NCBI GenBank assembly: GCA_965221485.1
Contig: OZ244893.1
Span: 3,720,001 to 3,784,000, forward strand
DNA length: 64,000 nucleotides
Direction of reading: 5' to 3'
DNA from: JAJEBT01 sp965221485
Lineage (GTDB): Bacteria > Pseudomonadota > Alphaproteobacteria > MPNO01 > UBA830
This document shows positions 54,253 to 62,745 of this stretch, one piece after another. The translations under genes were made by a program, and so were the position numbers. Below the pieces are notes generated by a model. It worked only from the letters and a program-made list of their open reading frames with translations, was not told the origin of the DNA and made no database searches. Position 1 is the first letter of the stretch. Every line of letters starts with the position of its first letter.

Positions 54253-56427
54253 TTACCGATATTCTTCGTTTAGCATACCAAACGCCGTACGATACTCACT
54301 GCTTCTGTTGGCACTGTCTCTGCCGTTTACCTTTACTGTACCCACAATTTCCTGTGCGTTGTCGCCGAAAATCTCAGCATGAAGGCTTATTGCGAAATTT
54401 CTTGTGATGGCAGCCAATGAATTTTCAGTTGAACCTCTTCCGCCTGACAGGATGTTGCCATCAACGGTTATATCTTTAACGGTGTAATATGCTAAATTAT
54501 GGTTTCTATTCCAGATATCCAGTTCAGCTGTTCCTTTCGCAAAGTTGATCGTGGCGTTGGCTCTCCCTTCAATGATAAGGTCTCTCCGACCAGAACGGGA
54601 AATATAGGTGTGTTGATTCCCGGTAAAGCTTGCCGTGCCAATTCCATCTGCCGCTGTAGGGGGCGCTCCGTCCTTGACCAGGGCAAAAGCCCCACCATCC
54701 GTAAAAATCGGTCCGCCGGAGATTGGTGAAATTAATATGCGGCCCGTAAAACTTCTATTGGCCGATGCCCACACGCCGTAGGAAATATAGTCATACACCT
54801 CGTCCGGACCTGTGCCCCAGCGGTTGTGGTGGAATAACTGGTAATTGTCGTTGAAGGAAACAATGCCCTTGCCAATCTCAGTGGCATCATAGGGCCCCCA
54901 ATCCGAGGGCGGACTGGTTGCATCTGCCACCAAATTGATTCTTTCATTCTCAGTCGTGTCTGAATTGTCCGACCCATTGCCACCCAGGTTGATCCGGCCG
55001 TCCTCATTGATCAGGATCGCACCGGAGGCCAGGTTCTCACCCTCCGCCCCGGTCGCGTTGTCCACCGCACGGCCATTCTCTGACCACGGCTTCGCCGCAT
55101 CATGGGCGGCCCGGGCGGCCGCAAGCGCCTCCGTCATGCCGGCCGCATCATCCGTCACAACCTTCAGGGCACCACGGACATCCTCCTGATAGGTCGCAGT
55201 CCCCCCGGAATCAGGATCGGTCTGCTGGGCCAGACGTTCCGCAGCGTGCTGTGCCTCCTCGAGCCGCTCCGACAGGTCCGAGGCGCGCATGTAGTCCCTG
55301 GCCCAGGGTATTCTTCGCAGAATATCGGCAAGCGGCGCTTCCAGACCGTCTGCATCGCTGCGGGACTTGATGGCCGCCATGATATCAGACCAGGCCTGAG
55401 CCGTGTTGACGGAAGCCCGCGCCGCGTTATAAGAGTCTGCCGCCGCTGCAGCGGATATGGCCCCCGGAGAGCCCTCTTCCGTATCACCGGCTGCCTCGGC
55501 CGCTGCCGCAGCGTCCTCAGATGCCGTCTTCGCAGCGTCCCTGGCCGCTTCAGCCGCAGCGGCAGCCGCTGCCGCGTTTTCGGCACGCGTTTTGTAATCC
55601 GCATCTCTTGTCGTTGCGGCCGTCACCGCCGCTTGCGCCTTGGTGACAGCTTCCGTCAGCTGTGCCGTTTGTGAGTCATCCTTGTTGTCAGTCAAGGCCT
55701 GTTGGGCTGCAGCCAGAGCCGCCTGGGCAGCAGGCAAAGCGTCCTCTGCCTCTGCCTCAGCCTCTGTCGCCTTGTCAGCCGCCGTGCCCGCAGCAGTATC
55801 CGCTTTCTCGGCCTCGTTCGCAGCGATCCGGCGCTGCACGCCCTGCTCTTGCGCAGCAAGTCTGGCATTGTCGATCCCGGTCTGGGTCGCCCGGGCTATA
55901 TCCGCTTGTGTCTTCGCCTCAGTGGCAAATCCGGCAGCCGCCTTCGCACTCGCGTCCGCGGCCGAGGCCGAGGCCCGCGCAAGGCCCTTCTGGTTCGTAA
56001 CCTCCGGATCTGAATGGATCACCGCATCGGCTTCCGCCAGCGCATCATTCGCTGCCACCAGAGCCGCATCAGCCGCCTTTTTGGCATTGTCCGCGATCGT
56101 GCTCTGCGCCGCGGCTTCATCCGCATCCAGGGTGCCATAGACCGCATGGGTGGTCGCAGCTTTAGCTGCAGCCTCAGCATCCTTTGCCGCCTGATCTGCC
56201 TCGCCTGCAGCCGTGGCCGCCTTCCCGGCTGCCTCCGTGGCAGCTCTGATCGCGGCCAGTCTCTCCTCTTCAGCCTTCTTCGCCTCGTCTACCTTTTGAT
56301 CCACATAATCCTGATCAAACGGGGTCGTGTCAGGGCCGCCGCTGCCGCCCCCGCAACCGTAAAGTGCAACGGATCCCGCAACGGCCATCGCCGTCAGCCA
56401 TACTCTCTGGCGTCCTGTCTTCATCAT
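54253..56427 (-). CDS. Large alanine-rich coiled-coil lipoprotein with transferrin-binding-protein-like C-terminal domain
   Basis: The 724-residue protein begins with a lipoprotein signal; C25 in ALYGCGGGSGG is the likely lipid anchor. From about 36 to 455 it is dominated by Ala with regularly spaced Glu, Lys, Asp and Gln, predicting a long helical rod or coiled coil with short breaks. About 470-724 is different: Gly, Asn and aromatic-rich beta text (NYQLFHHNRWG, VWASANRSFTGRILIS, ATINFAKGTAELDIWNRN, FAISLHAEIFGDNAQEIVGTVKVNG) resembling the TbpB-like beta-barrel of surface lipoproteins. GGAG precedes the ATG pair at 56427/56424. Single gene with its own promoter and terminator. Probably outer-membrane and surface-exposed; ligand unknown. 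No Slam exporter is seen nearby. Confidence 0.75.
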   Translation of the reverse strand: MMKTGRQRVWLTAMAVAGSVALYGCGGGSGGPDTTPFDQDYVDQKVDEAKKAEEERLAAIRAATEAAGKAATAAGEADQAAKDAEAAAKAATTHAVYGTLDADEAAAQSTIADNAKKAADAALVAANDALAEADAVIHSDPEVTNQKGLARASASAADASAKAAAGFATEAKTQADIARATQTGIDNARLAAQEQGVQRRIAANEAEKADTAAGTAADKATEAEAEAEDALPAAQAALAAAQQALTDNKDDSQTAQLTEAVTKAQAAVTAATTRDADYKTRAENAAAAAAAAEAARDAAKTASEDAAAAAEAAGDTEEGSPGAISAAAAADSYNAARASVNTAQAWSDIMAAIKSRSDADGLEAPLADILRRIPWARDYMRASDLSERLEEAQHAAERLAQQTDPDSGGTATYQEDVRGALKVVTDDAAGMTEALAAARAAHDAAKPWSENGRAVDNATGAEGENLASGAILINEDGRINLGGNGSDNSDTTENERINLVADATSPPSDWGPYDATEIGKGIVSFNDNYQLFHHNRWGTGPDEVYDYISYGVWASANRSFTGRILISPISGGPIFTDGGAFALVKDGAPPTAADGIGTASFTGNQHTYISRSGRRDLIIEGRANATINFAKGTAELDIWNRNHNLAYYTVKDITVDGNILSGGRGSTENSLAAITRNFAISLHAEIFGDNAQEIVGTVKVNGRDSANRSSEYRTAFGMLNEEYR

Positions 56428-56501
56428 CGTCTCCATCAGGATCGTTCCCGGCCATGAAGAGCCCGGTTGTATGAAGCCAATACTGTTTCTTAGCCCCCTG
56501 T

Positions 56502-56517
56502 ACCTGTTACGACAGGT
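56502..56517. promoter_or_regulatory. Hairpin in the leader of the lipoprotein gene
   Basis: ACCTGT (56502-56507) and ACAGGT (56512-56517) form a perfect 6-base stem with a 4-base loop within the predicted 5' leader, about 10-25 bases after the expected start. It may be an operator or a transcript-stabilising hairpin. Confidence 0.35.
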
Positions 56518-56532
56518 CAAGGAGATGATTGG

Positions 56533-56561
56533 ATTATGTCGTAGTCAATATCTTGGGTCAA
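56533..56561 (-). promoter_or_regulatory. Housekeeping-type promoter of the alanine-rich lipoprotein
   Basis: On the reverse strand TTGACC (56561-56556) is followed after 17 bases by CATAAT (56538-56533), each one mismatch from consensus. Transcription would begin near 56526, giving a leader of about 100 bases before the ATG at 56427. Confidence 0.6.
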
Positions 56562-56660
56562 TGTTCACTGCGGAGCGGACGCCAACAGGCGTCCTGGGTC
56601 TCAACCGACGTCCTTCCATCCTCGAAGGTCTGTCCTTTGTGGACAGGTCGGGCCAAGGGA

Positions 56661-56955
56661 TGGGGAGCAACCAAGCACCCCCTTGGGCCATGAGCGTTTG
56701 GAAGGACCTGTGTCCCGGTTTCTGGCCGAGATGGCCGACTGGATTGCCGCAACGGCCGCCGCTGACCCACAGGCCACTGGGATCGCCATTGAGATTCCGG
56801 ACGGTCCTGCCTTCGGGACATCGATGGAACGCGGACACAGCGACGCTCGCGCGCTGCGAGGCGTCGCTGACCGCCTGCTCCGTGCCGCCTGCGCAATACT
56901 CGAAAACCAGACCGACTTCAATCCAAACCACGCCACACAGACGTGGGCAGCATGA
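56661..56955 (+). pseudogene. IS110-family transposase relic
   Basis: Two pieces of an IS110-type transposase remain. At 56661-56678 one frame reads WGATKH, as in the family's first DED-domain strand. At 56683 another frame continues LGHERLEG...FLAEMADWIAATAAADPQATG, then AIEIPDGPAFGTSMERG, matching the family text around IEVPHGPVVETLMERGF. Right after MERG the sequence jumps to HSDARALRGVADRLLRAACAILENQTDFNPN, which resembles the family C-terminus. So about 200 or more central residues are missing and the beginning is frameshifted: a dead, internally deleted element. Family likeness is from memory. Confidence 0.6.
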
Positions 56956-57276
56956 CCCGGCAATCCGATCGGCCACACCTGCGAAAGCGCCAAATATTGA
57001 TTGACAAATAGTGGGAAGTCCCTTCCGCAGTCTTCAAGAGGTGTTGCGTTCGAGAGTCAGGTCAGAATCCTCAAATTTTCTGTAAATGATACCGAAAAAC
57101 ACTATGCATCACTTCGAACGATATTATCTGAAATCATCGATGAGCTCATGCAGCTCGAAAGTGGCTGGGTGCCATGTCTCGGGGAGGACTCTCAATCTCG
57201 TAAGCACAAACATTTGATAACACGACATCGGGCCGTGCCACGAAACCTGGTTCACACCTGAAGGCTGGAGGCCGCC
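56956..57276. other. AT-richer spacer before the nitric oxide reductase gene
   Basis: About 320 bases, visibly richer in A and T than the surroundings. A TTGACA occurs at 57000-57005 but without a partner -10. I looked for FNR- or NnrR-type dyads (TTGAT-N4-ATCAA, TTG-N7-CAA) and found only half-sites. A frame of 86 codons is open here but has no ribosome site or similarity. Confidence 0.4.
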
Positions 57277-59562
57277 ATGAATTACCGGGAGATCTTCTCT
57301 ATCGGTCGGCTATGGGTCATTTTCGTGGTCTTTCTGTTCGTGATGTTCGGTGTGCTGCTTTTGGTCGGGGGGAGGGCGTTTCGGGAAGCTCCACCCGTTC
57401 CGACCGCGGTCGTTGTCAACGGCGACAAGCCGGAAGTGATGTTCACGAGTGCCGACATACACAGGGGGCGCGACGTATGGCGCCGTCTCGGTGGAATGGA
57501 ACTGGGCTCGGTCTGGGGTCATGGAAGTTATCTGGCCCCGGACTGGACGGCCGACGTGTTGCATCGCGAGGCAGAAGCGATCCTGATGGCGAGCGGTGAT
57601 TTCACGTCCCTGGACCCACCGGAACGGGCAGCACGAATAGCTGAATTCGCGGCGCGAAACCGGTCCAATACCTACGATCCGGCAACCGGGCGCGTTACTG
57701 TTTCCCGAGAGAGAGCGAACGCCTTTGAGAGCCTTCTGAAACACTATACTGCCCTGTTTGGCGGGAGCGGAGATAACTCCAAAGCTGAGGCCTTGCGCGA
57801 GGCCTTTGCGATACCTGATCAGCCGTTGGGGCCAGAACCGGACCAGGACATCCGAGCGCTTCTGTGCTGGTGGTGGTGGACGGCCTGGGCGGCATCGACA
57901 GTGCGGCCCAACGACACCGTCACCTATACCAGCAATTGGCCGCATGAGCCCCTCGTAGGCAACAAACCAACCAGTTCGACCTTTGTCTGGACTTTCGTTT
58001 CCGTAGTCCTCCTGATTGCAGGCATCGGTGTCCTCTGCTGGTTTTTCCTTCGCGAACGCGAGGAATGGCGCAACGACACGGAACCGCCCGACGGTTACCC
58101 CGCCCAAAATCCGATTCTGGCATCGAGTCCGACGGCTTCTATGCGCGGTGTTGTCAAGTACGTCTGGGTTGTGGCGGTCCTGCTCGGCCTTCAGATCGCG
58201 CTTGGCGCTGTTACGGCTCATTATGCTGTCGAGGGACATGACTTCTATGGCATCCCTCTCTCCGAACATGCGCCTTATGCCCTCACGCGGACGTGGCATG
58301 TTCAGCTTGCCGTTCTGTGGATCGTCACCGCCTGGCTGGGTGCGGGACTGTATCTCGGGCCAGTGATTGCCGGGTTCGAGCCCCGTTTTCAGCGACCCGG
58401 TGTGGACGCACTCTGGGCCGCGCTGGTGATTGCTGTCCTTGGTTCCCTGGCTGGTCAGTGGATGACGATCACAGGGAGGATAACGGACTCGGATCTGGTC
58501 TACTGGTTCGGCCATCAGGGTTATGAGTTCCTGGACATGGGACGGTTCTGGCAAATCCTGATCTTCGCGGGCCTCCTGATCTGGCTGGTCCTGATGGCTC
58601 GTTGCGTCGTTCCCGCGATCCGGCGCGCTGACCCGGACAAGCACTTGCTGATCCTTCTTCTTGTGTCTTCGGTTGGCGTCGGTCTGTTGTTCGGGGCCGG
58701 TTTGCTCTACGGACGCGACACCCATCTCACGATTGCCGAATACTGGCGATGGTGGGTCGTGCATTTGTGGGTCGAAGGTATTTTTGAAGTATTCGCAACT
58801 GCCTGGGTGGCGTGGGTGTTCGTGCATATGAGGTTGCTGAGAGCGACTGCCGCCGCGATCTATGTCATGTTCTCCGCCATGATCTTTCTTGGCGGCGGCG
58901 TGCTGGGCACGTTCCACCATCTTTACTTTGCCGGCACACCCGAGGCTGTTCTGGCGCTTGGTGCCGTGTTTTCCGCTCTGGAGGTGGTTCCCCTGGCGTT
59001 GATTGCCTTCGAAGCTCATGACCACTGGCGCGCAGAGCGGGCGGCGCCCTGGGTCCGGCGCTACCATATGCCATTGTTGTTCTTCCTCGCCGTAGCGTTC
59101 TGGAACCTTGTTGGTGCCGGCGTTCTCGGTTTTCTGATCAATCCGCCCCTGTCCCTTTACTATCTGCAAGGACTCCTGACCACCCCCGCACATGGTCATG
59201 CTGCGCTGTTCGGTGTCTACGGGATGTTGGGTATCGGTTTGCTTCTTTTGTGCCGCAGAGACCTTCCCCAGTCGGTTGGTTGGTCCGACAGAATGATCGT
59301 CTGGGTGTTCTGGTTGTTTAACGCCGGACTCGCGCTCATGGTGTTCGCGTCCTTGCTGCCGCAAGGCCTGGTGCAGGCGGTTGTTTCGTTCGATCGGGGG
59401 TACTGGTATGCACGTTCACCCGAACTCCTGCATTCGCCGCTCATGGAGACTCTGGTCTGGCTGCGGGTGCCTGGTGATATCCTTTTCGCAGCCGGCGCTG
59501 TGGTTCTCCTGGTCTTTCTCATCCGGCTCGAAATCGGGCGACGCTCCGGACTGGCGGACTGA
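57277..59562 (+). CDS. norB: Quinol-dependent nitric oxide reductase (qNOR)
   Basis: The 761-residue inner-membrane enzyme reduces NO to N2O with electrons from quinol. The N-terminal extension that replaces NorC in the quinol type is present (about 35-240, with GRDVWRRLGGMELGSVWGHGSYLAPDWTADVLHRE). About 14 membrane segments follow. Heme and FeB ligands are visible: the His/Glu of VVHLWVEGIFEVFATAW, the His pair in GTFHHLYFAG and the heme His in AHGHAALFGVYG. GGAGG precedes the ATG. No regulator, norD/norQ or other denitrification gene is in the window, so NO detoxification is likelier than full denitrification. Confidence 0.95.
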   Translation: MNYREIFSIGRLWVIFVVFLFVMFGVLLLVGGRAFREAPPVPTAVVVNGDKPEVMFTSADIHRGRDVWRRLGGMELGSVWGHGSYLAPDWTADVLHREAEAILMASGDFTSLDPPERAARIAEFAARNRSNTYDPATGRVTVSRERANAFESLLKHYTALFGGSGDNSKAEALREAFAIPDQPLGPEPDQDIRALLCWWWWTAWAASTVRPNDTVTYTSNWPHEPLVGNKPTSSTFVWTFVSVVLLIAGIGVLCWFFLREREEWRNDTEPPDGYPAQNPILASSPTASMRGVVKYVWVVAVLLGLQIALGAVTAHYAVEGHDFYGIPLSEHAPYALTRTWHVQLAVLWIVTAWLGAGLYLGPVIAGFEPRFQRPGVDALWAALVIAVLGSLAGQWMTITGRITDSDLVYWFGHQGYEFLDMGRFWQILIFAGLLIWLVLMARCVVPAIRRADPDKHLLILLLVSSVGVGLLFGAGLLYGRDTHLTIAEYWRWWVVHLWVEGIFEVFATAWVAWVFVHMRLLRATAAAIYVMFSAMIFLGGGVLGTFHHLYFAGTPEAVLALGAVFSALEVVPLALIAFEAHDHWRAERAAPWVRRYHMPLLFFLAVAFWNLVGAGVLGFLINPPLSLYYLQGLLTTPAHGHAALFGVYGMLGIGLLLLCRRDLPQSVGWSDRMIVWVFWLFNAGLALMVFASLLPQGLVQAVVSFDRGYWYARSPELLHSPLMETLVWLRVPGDILFAAGAVVLLVFLIRLEIGRRSGLAD

Positions 59563-60106
59563 CTCGGAGTTCCATGAACCAGGCATTGTCCTCGTCCCGG
59601 ATGAGCCGGCACTTGTCAGCGCAGCAGACAGGTGCCGGCAGACCGCCGGAATCCAGGAAATCCGGAAGGATCAGGCATCGCAAATCGGTGCGTCGCAAGA
59701 GACGATGTTTCCGAGCCGGTTCAGGATCACAGATCTGATGACTGGCTCTTCAGGAGCCGTTTTCCGGCCCATCGGGAACCACAGTGTAAATGAAATAACA
59801 AGGCTTCTGGTCATGTCAGGCCGCGCGAACTTCGAGCTGATCCGTTCCGGGCCGCGCGACCCCTGAAGGGTAGATGCGAGATGCCAGGAACTCCACGGAG
59901 TCCGTACGATGTCATCGCGGCATTCGGGATCCTGCGTTCGTACTGCATGGATCACCCCTCGCTGAAACGGAATATTCGGGCCTGCAACTTCCCGATCGAA
60001 ATTCTGCCCAACCTCTGATACAAGGCGTCCGGACCTGCCGCACAGGCAGGGCTGAACCTGCGAACGGGTAAGATCAGGTCGCTGTCCAACCGGATGGGGT
60101 ACGGGA
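59563..60106. other. Gene-free spacer between norB and hisB
   Basis: About 540 bases. It contains the strong hairpin at 59605-59639 and a smaller one, CCTGCC (60034-60039) / GGCAGG (60045-60050), shortly before hisB. No frame looks coding. Confidence 0.5.
59605..59639 (+). terminator. Strong hairpin after norB
   Basis: GCCGGCACTTGTC (59605-59617) pairs with GACAGGTGCCGGC (59627-59639) over 13 base pairs, one a G-T wobble, with a 9-base loop, 42 bases after the norB stop. There is no T-run, so it may block 3' exonucleases or assist Rho rather than terminate alone. Confidence 0.5.
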
Positions 60107-60700
60107 ATGCGCAAGGCAAGCGTTTCGCGAAAAACAAACGAAACAGATATTGATGTCAGCGTTAATCTGGACGGGACCGGTCGCCATGACGTGGACACCG
60201 GAATTGGCTTTCTGGATCATATGCTGGAACAACTTTCGCGCCATAGCCTGGTCGACCTGACGGTTCGGGCGAAAGGGGATCTTCATATTGATTTCCATCA
60301 CACCACTGAAGATACCGGTATTGTCATCGGGCAGGCTGTTCGAGAGGCGCTGGGCGATCGGAGGGGTATCACCCGCTTTGCCAGCGCAGCAATCCCCATG
60401 GATGAGGCTCTGAGCCGCGCAGTGATCGACATCTCGGGCCGACCTTATCTGATATGGAACGTGAGTTTCACCAGGCCCAAGCTTGGCGAAATGGATACCG
60501 AGCTGTTCAAGGAATGGTTCCAGGCGTTCGCGCAGAATGCCGGACTGACGTTGCATGTGGAAAATATCTATGGCGAAAACAATCACCACATTGTCGAGTC
60601 CTGTTTCAAGGCGCTGGCGCGATCGCTGCGAGCAGCTGCGGCAATCGATGCCGTGACTGCCGACAGGATTCCTTCGACCAAAGGCAGGTTGGGGACGTGA
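60107..60700 (+). CDS. hisB: Imidazoleglycerol-phosphate dehydratase
   Basis: The 197-residue enzyme carries out the sixth step of histidine synthesis using two metal ions. The metal-binding motifs DFHHTTEDTGI and YGENNHHIVES and the start DGTGRHDVDTGIGFLDHMLEQLSRH are clear. It is the monofunctional type without a phosphatase half. First of hisB-hisH-GNAT-hisA-hisF-hisE. The leader contains a small hairpin. No clear ribosome site. Confidence 0.97.
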   Translation: MRKASVSRKTNETDIDVSVNLDGTGRHDVDTGIGFLDHMLEQLSRHSLVDLTVRAKGDLHIDFHHTTEDTGIVIGQAVREALGDRRGITRFASAAIPMDEALSRAVIDISGRPYLIWNVSFTRPKLGEMDTELFKEWFQAFAQNAGLTLHVENIYGENNHHIVESCFKALARSLRAAAAIDAVTADRIPSTKGRLGT

Positions 60701-60764
60701 AGAATGAGGCGTGTCGCGATCGTCGAACTCCCTGGAACGAACCGGACTTGCTGACTTAGCAGTC

Positions 60765-61421
60765 ATGGACGTTGTCGTTATCGACTATGGGTCGGGAAAT
60801 CTCCGGTCCGCAGCGAAGGCACTCGAACGTGTCAGTCGCGAGAACAGGATAGGAGCCAGGATCATCGTCTCCGAACGGAGCGCCCTGCTTGATCAGGCCG
60901 ACCGGATCGTGCTTCCCGGAGTTGGAGCCTTCGGGGATTGTATTGCTGGCCTGCGGGCGTTGCCTGGCATGGTCGAGGCGCTCGAAAACAACGTGCGTCA
61001 GCGCGGTAAAGCGTTTCTTGGCATTTGCGTCGGGATGCAGCTGATGGCAGATCGCGGCATCGAACATGGATTGCACCCTGGGCTCGGATGGATCCCCGGT
61101 GAGGTCCGCCCGCTGAGCCCGTCGGGTCAGGGCTTCAAGATCCCGCACATGGGCTGGAACGAACTCGAAGTGACCGCAGAAAACCGGCGCCATCCGGTCC
61201 TCGCCGATCTTCCCGAGGGTGCGCATGCATACTTCGTTCACAGCTTTGGGATGAATTGCGAGACTTCGGAAGACATTCTTGCGACGACTGACCATGGTGG
61301 CCGTATCCCGGCCATCGTAGGACGTGAAAACATGGTGGGAACCCAGTTCCATCCCGAGAAAAGCCAGGAAACCGGCCTTCGCTTTCTTACAAATTTCCTC
61401 AATTGGGATGGTGCGGTTTGA
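60765..61421 (+). CDS. hisH: Imidazole glycerol phosphate synthase glutaminase subunit
   Basis: The 218-residue class I glutaminase supplies ammonia to HisF. The nucleophile is C88 in FLGICVGMQLM; His and Glu are in QFHPEKSQ. The start MDVVVIDYGSGNL is the usual one, so the ATG at 60765 is preferred over a GTG 18 codons upstream. Oxyanion region PGVGAFGDC is present. It lies 64 bases after hisB. Confidence 0.96.
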   Translation: MDVVVIDYGSGNLRSAAKALERVSRENRIGARIIVSERSALLDQADRIVLPGVGAFGDCIAGLRALPGMVEALENNVRQRGKAFLGICVGMQLMADRGIEHGLHPGLGWIPGEVRPLSPSGQGFKIPHMGWNELEVTAENRRHPVLADLPEGAHAYFVHSFGMNCETSEDILATTDHGGRIPAIVGRENMVGTQFHPEKSQETGLRFLTNFLNWDGAV

Positions 61422-61445
61422 ACCGGTTGGACGGGAGTGTGATCA

Positions 61446-62018
61446 ATGGAGGAAGCAACGTCGACCGAAGAGCTGATCGAACTGGACCAGGATGAAGATC
61501 TTGAAGACCTGTGCGATGCAGCAGAATCGGCCATTCTCGATGGTGGCGGTTTCGGCTGGCTCAGTTCGCCGCCGCGAACAGTCCTCACCCGGTATTTTCG
61601 GGGCGTTGTTCTCGTACCCGAGCGCCATCTCTATGTGGGACGTCTGAACGGGCGTATCGTGGGCTCTGCGCAACTCCAGGAACCGCCGCGGCACAATGAG
61701 GCACAGGCCCATGTTGCCAACCTGACTGCACATTTTGTGGCTCCCTGGGCGCGGGGTCGCGGCCTTTCCCGCGATCTTGTGAAACTGGTGGAGGCCAACG
61801 CTCGCTCGCTCGGCTATCTGATCCTGCAGCTTGACGTTCGTGCGACCCAGCTGGCGGCCATTCATCTCTATGAAGACCTCGGCTTCAAACGCTGGGGCAG
61901 CAACCCGGACTACGCCCTTGTCGATGGACGGATGGTCGAGGGCCACCATTATTCCAAGCGTCTGCGCCAGGTACCCCGCGCGCGAAGAACAGGCCCGCGC
62001 AAACCCGCCGCGTCATGA
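61446..62018 (+). CDS. GNAT family N-acetyltransferase
   Basis: The 190-residue protein has a GNAT fold. After an acidic start (TEELIELDQDEDLEDL) it shows YVGRLNGRIVGSAQLQ, the acetyl-CoA pocket FVAPWARGRGLSRDLVKLVEANARSLGY (the R/Q-x-x-G-x-G/A motif as ARGRGL), and LAAIHLYEDLGFKRWG. The start lies 24 bases after hisH and its stop overlaps hisA in ATGA, so it is translated with the histidine genes. Substrate unknown; a link to histidine metabolism is only positional. Confidence 0.87.
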   Translation: MEEATSTEELIELDQDEDLEDLCDAAESAILDGGGFGWLSSPPRTVLTRYFRGVVLVPERHLYVGRLNGRIVGSAQLQEPPRHNEAQAHVANLTAHFVAPWARGRGLSRDLVKLVEANARSLGYLILQLDVRATQLAAIHLYEDLGFKRWGSNPDYALVDGRMVEGHHYSKRLRQVPRARRTGPRKPAAS

Positions 62019-62743
62019 AGCTGTTTCCCGCTATCGACCTGAAGGACGGGGTCTGTGTCCGCCTCGTAAGGGGCGAGATGAGCCGCGCCACCATCTTCAA
62101 TGAGGATCCTGTTGCCCAGGCTCGCACGTTTGAGGAGGCAGGATTTGACTGGCTTCACATTGTCGATCTTGACGGAGCCATTCAGGGTCGGCGCGTGAAT
62201 GGCGGGGTGGTAGAGAGAATCGTGAACGCCACAGGGTCGTCGATCCAGCTTGGTGGCGGCATCCGTGACATGGCAGCCATCGAGGGATGGCTCGAAAGAG
62301 GTGTTCAGAGGATCGTTCTGGGAACCGCAGCTGTCAACAATCCCGAGCTGGTCAGGGAGGCCTGTGCCCGGTTCGCCGGTCGTATAGCGATCGGACTGGA
62401 CGCGCGGCAGGGGCGGGTTGCGGTTGAAGGATGGGCCCGAACGTCAGACCTGAGCGCTCGCGATCTCGCGCTTCGATTTGAAGACGCGGGAGCCGCAGCA
62501 ATCATTCATACTGACATAGAACGGGACGGTGCGATGAGCGGTCCCAATATCAGTGCAACCGTAGCTCTGGCCGAGGTTCTGATGACACCGGTTATCGCTT
62601 CGGGAGGCGTAACGACCCTGTCCGACCTGGCGGAATACAAGCGGCATGAGACAGCTGGCATCATGGGAGTGATTTCGGGGCGCGCGATCTATGATGGCCG
62701 GATCGATATGGCAGCCGCTCTCAAGCTGATGCGGGGTGAATAG
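62015..62743 (+). CDS. hisA: ProFAR isomerase
   Basis: The 242-residue (beta-alpha)8 barrel isomerises ProFAR to PRFAR. The start MKLFPAIDLKDGVCVRLVRG contains catalytic Asp8; the second Asp is in IIHTDIERDGAMSGPN. Phosphate-binding QLGGGIRD and ASGGVTTLSD are intact. ATGA overlap with the GNAT gene; hisF begins 2 bases after the stop. Confidence 0.96.
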   Translation: MKLFPAIDLKDGVCVRLVRGEMSRATIFNEDPVAQARTFEEAGFDWLHIVDLDGAIQGRRVNGGVVERIVNATGSSIQLGGGIRDMAAIEGWLERGVQRIVLGTAAVNNPELVREACARFAGRIAIGLDARQGRVAVEGWARTSDLSARDLALRFEDAGAAAIIHTDIERDGAMSGPNISATVALAEVLMTPVIASGGVTTLSDLAEYKRHETAGIMGVISGRAIYDGRIDMAAALKLMRGE

Positions 62744-62745
62744 CG

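Noticed and set aside
55000..56340. Possible tandem DNA repeat array in the alanine-rich rod
   Set aside because: The pattern is at the amino-acid level (Ala with spaced charged residues); I found no exact DNA unit repeated in tandem.
55102..56457. Several plus-strand frames antisense to the alanine-rich lipoprotein
   Set aside because: GCN-rich repeats read backwards give Arg/Gly/Ser- or Cys-rich strings; promoter, lipobox and terminator all support the minus strand.
57001..57261. 86-codon frame before norB
   Set aside because: TTG start without ribosome site, no similarity, ends inside the norB leader.
57310..59364. 684-codon open frame antisense to norB
   Set aside because: It mirrors the qNOR reading frame through GC-rich codon bias; the text is rich in His, Gln, Arg and Asp with no domain, and norB is certain.
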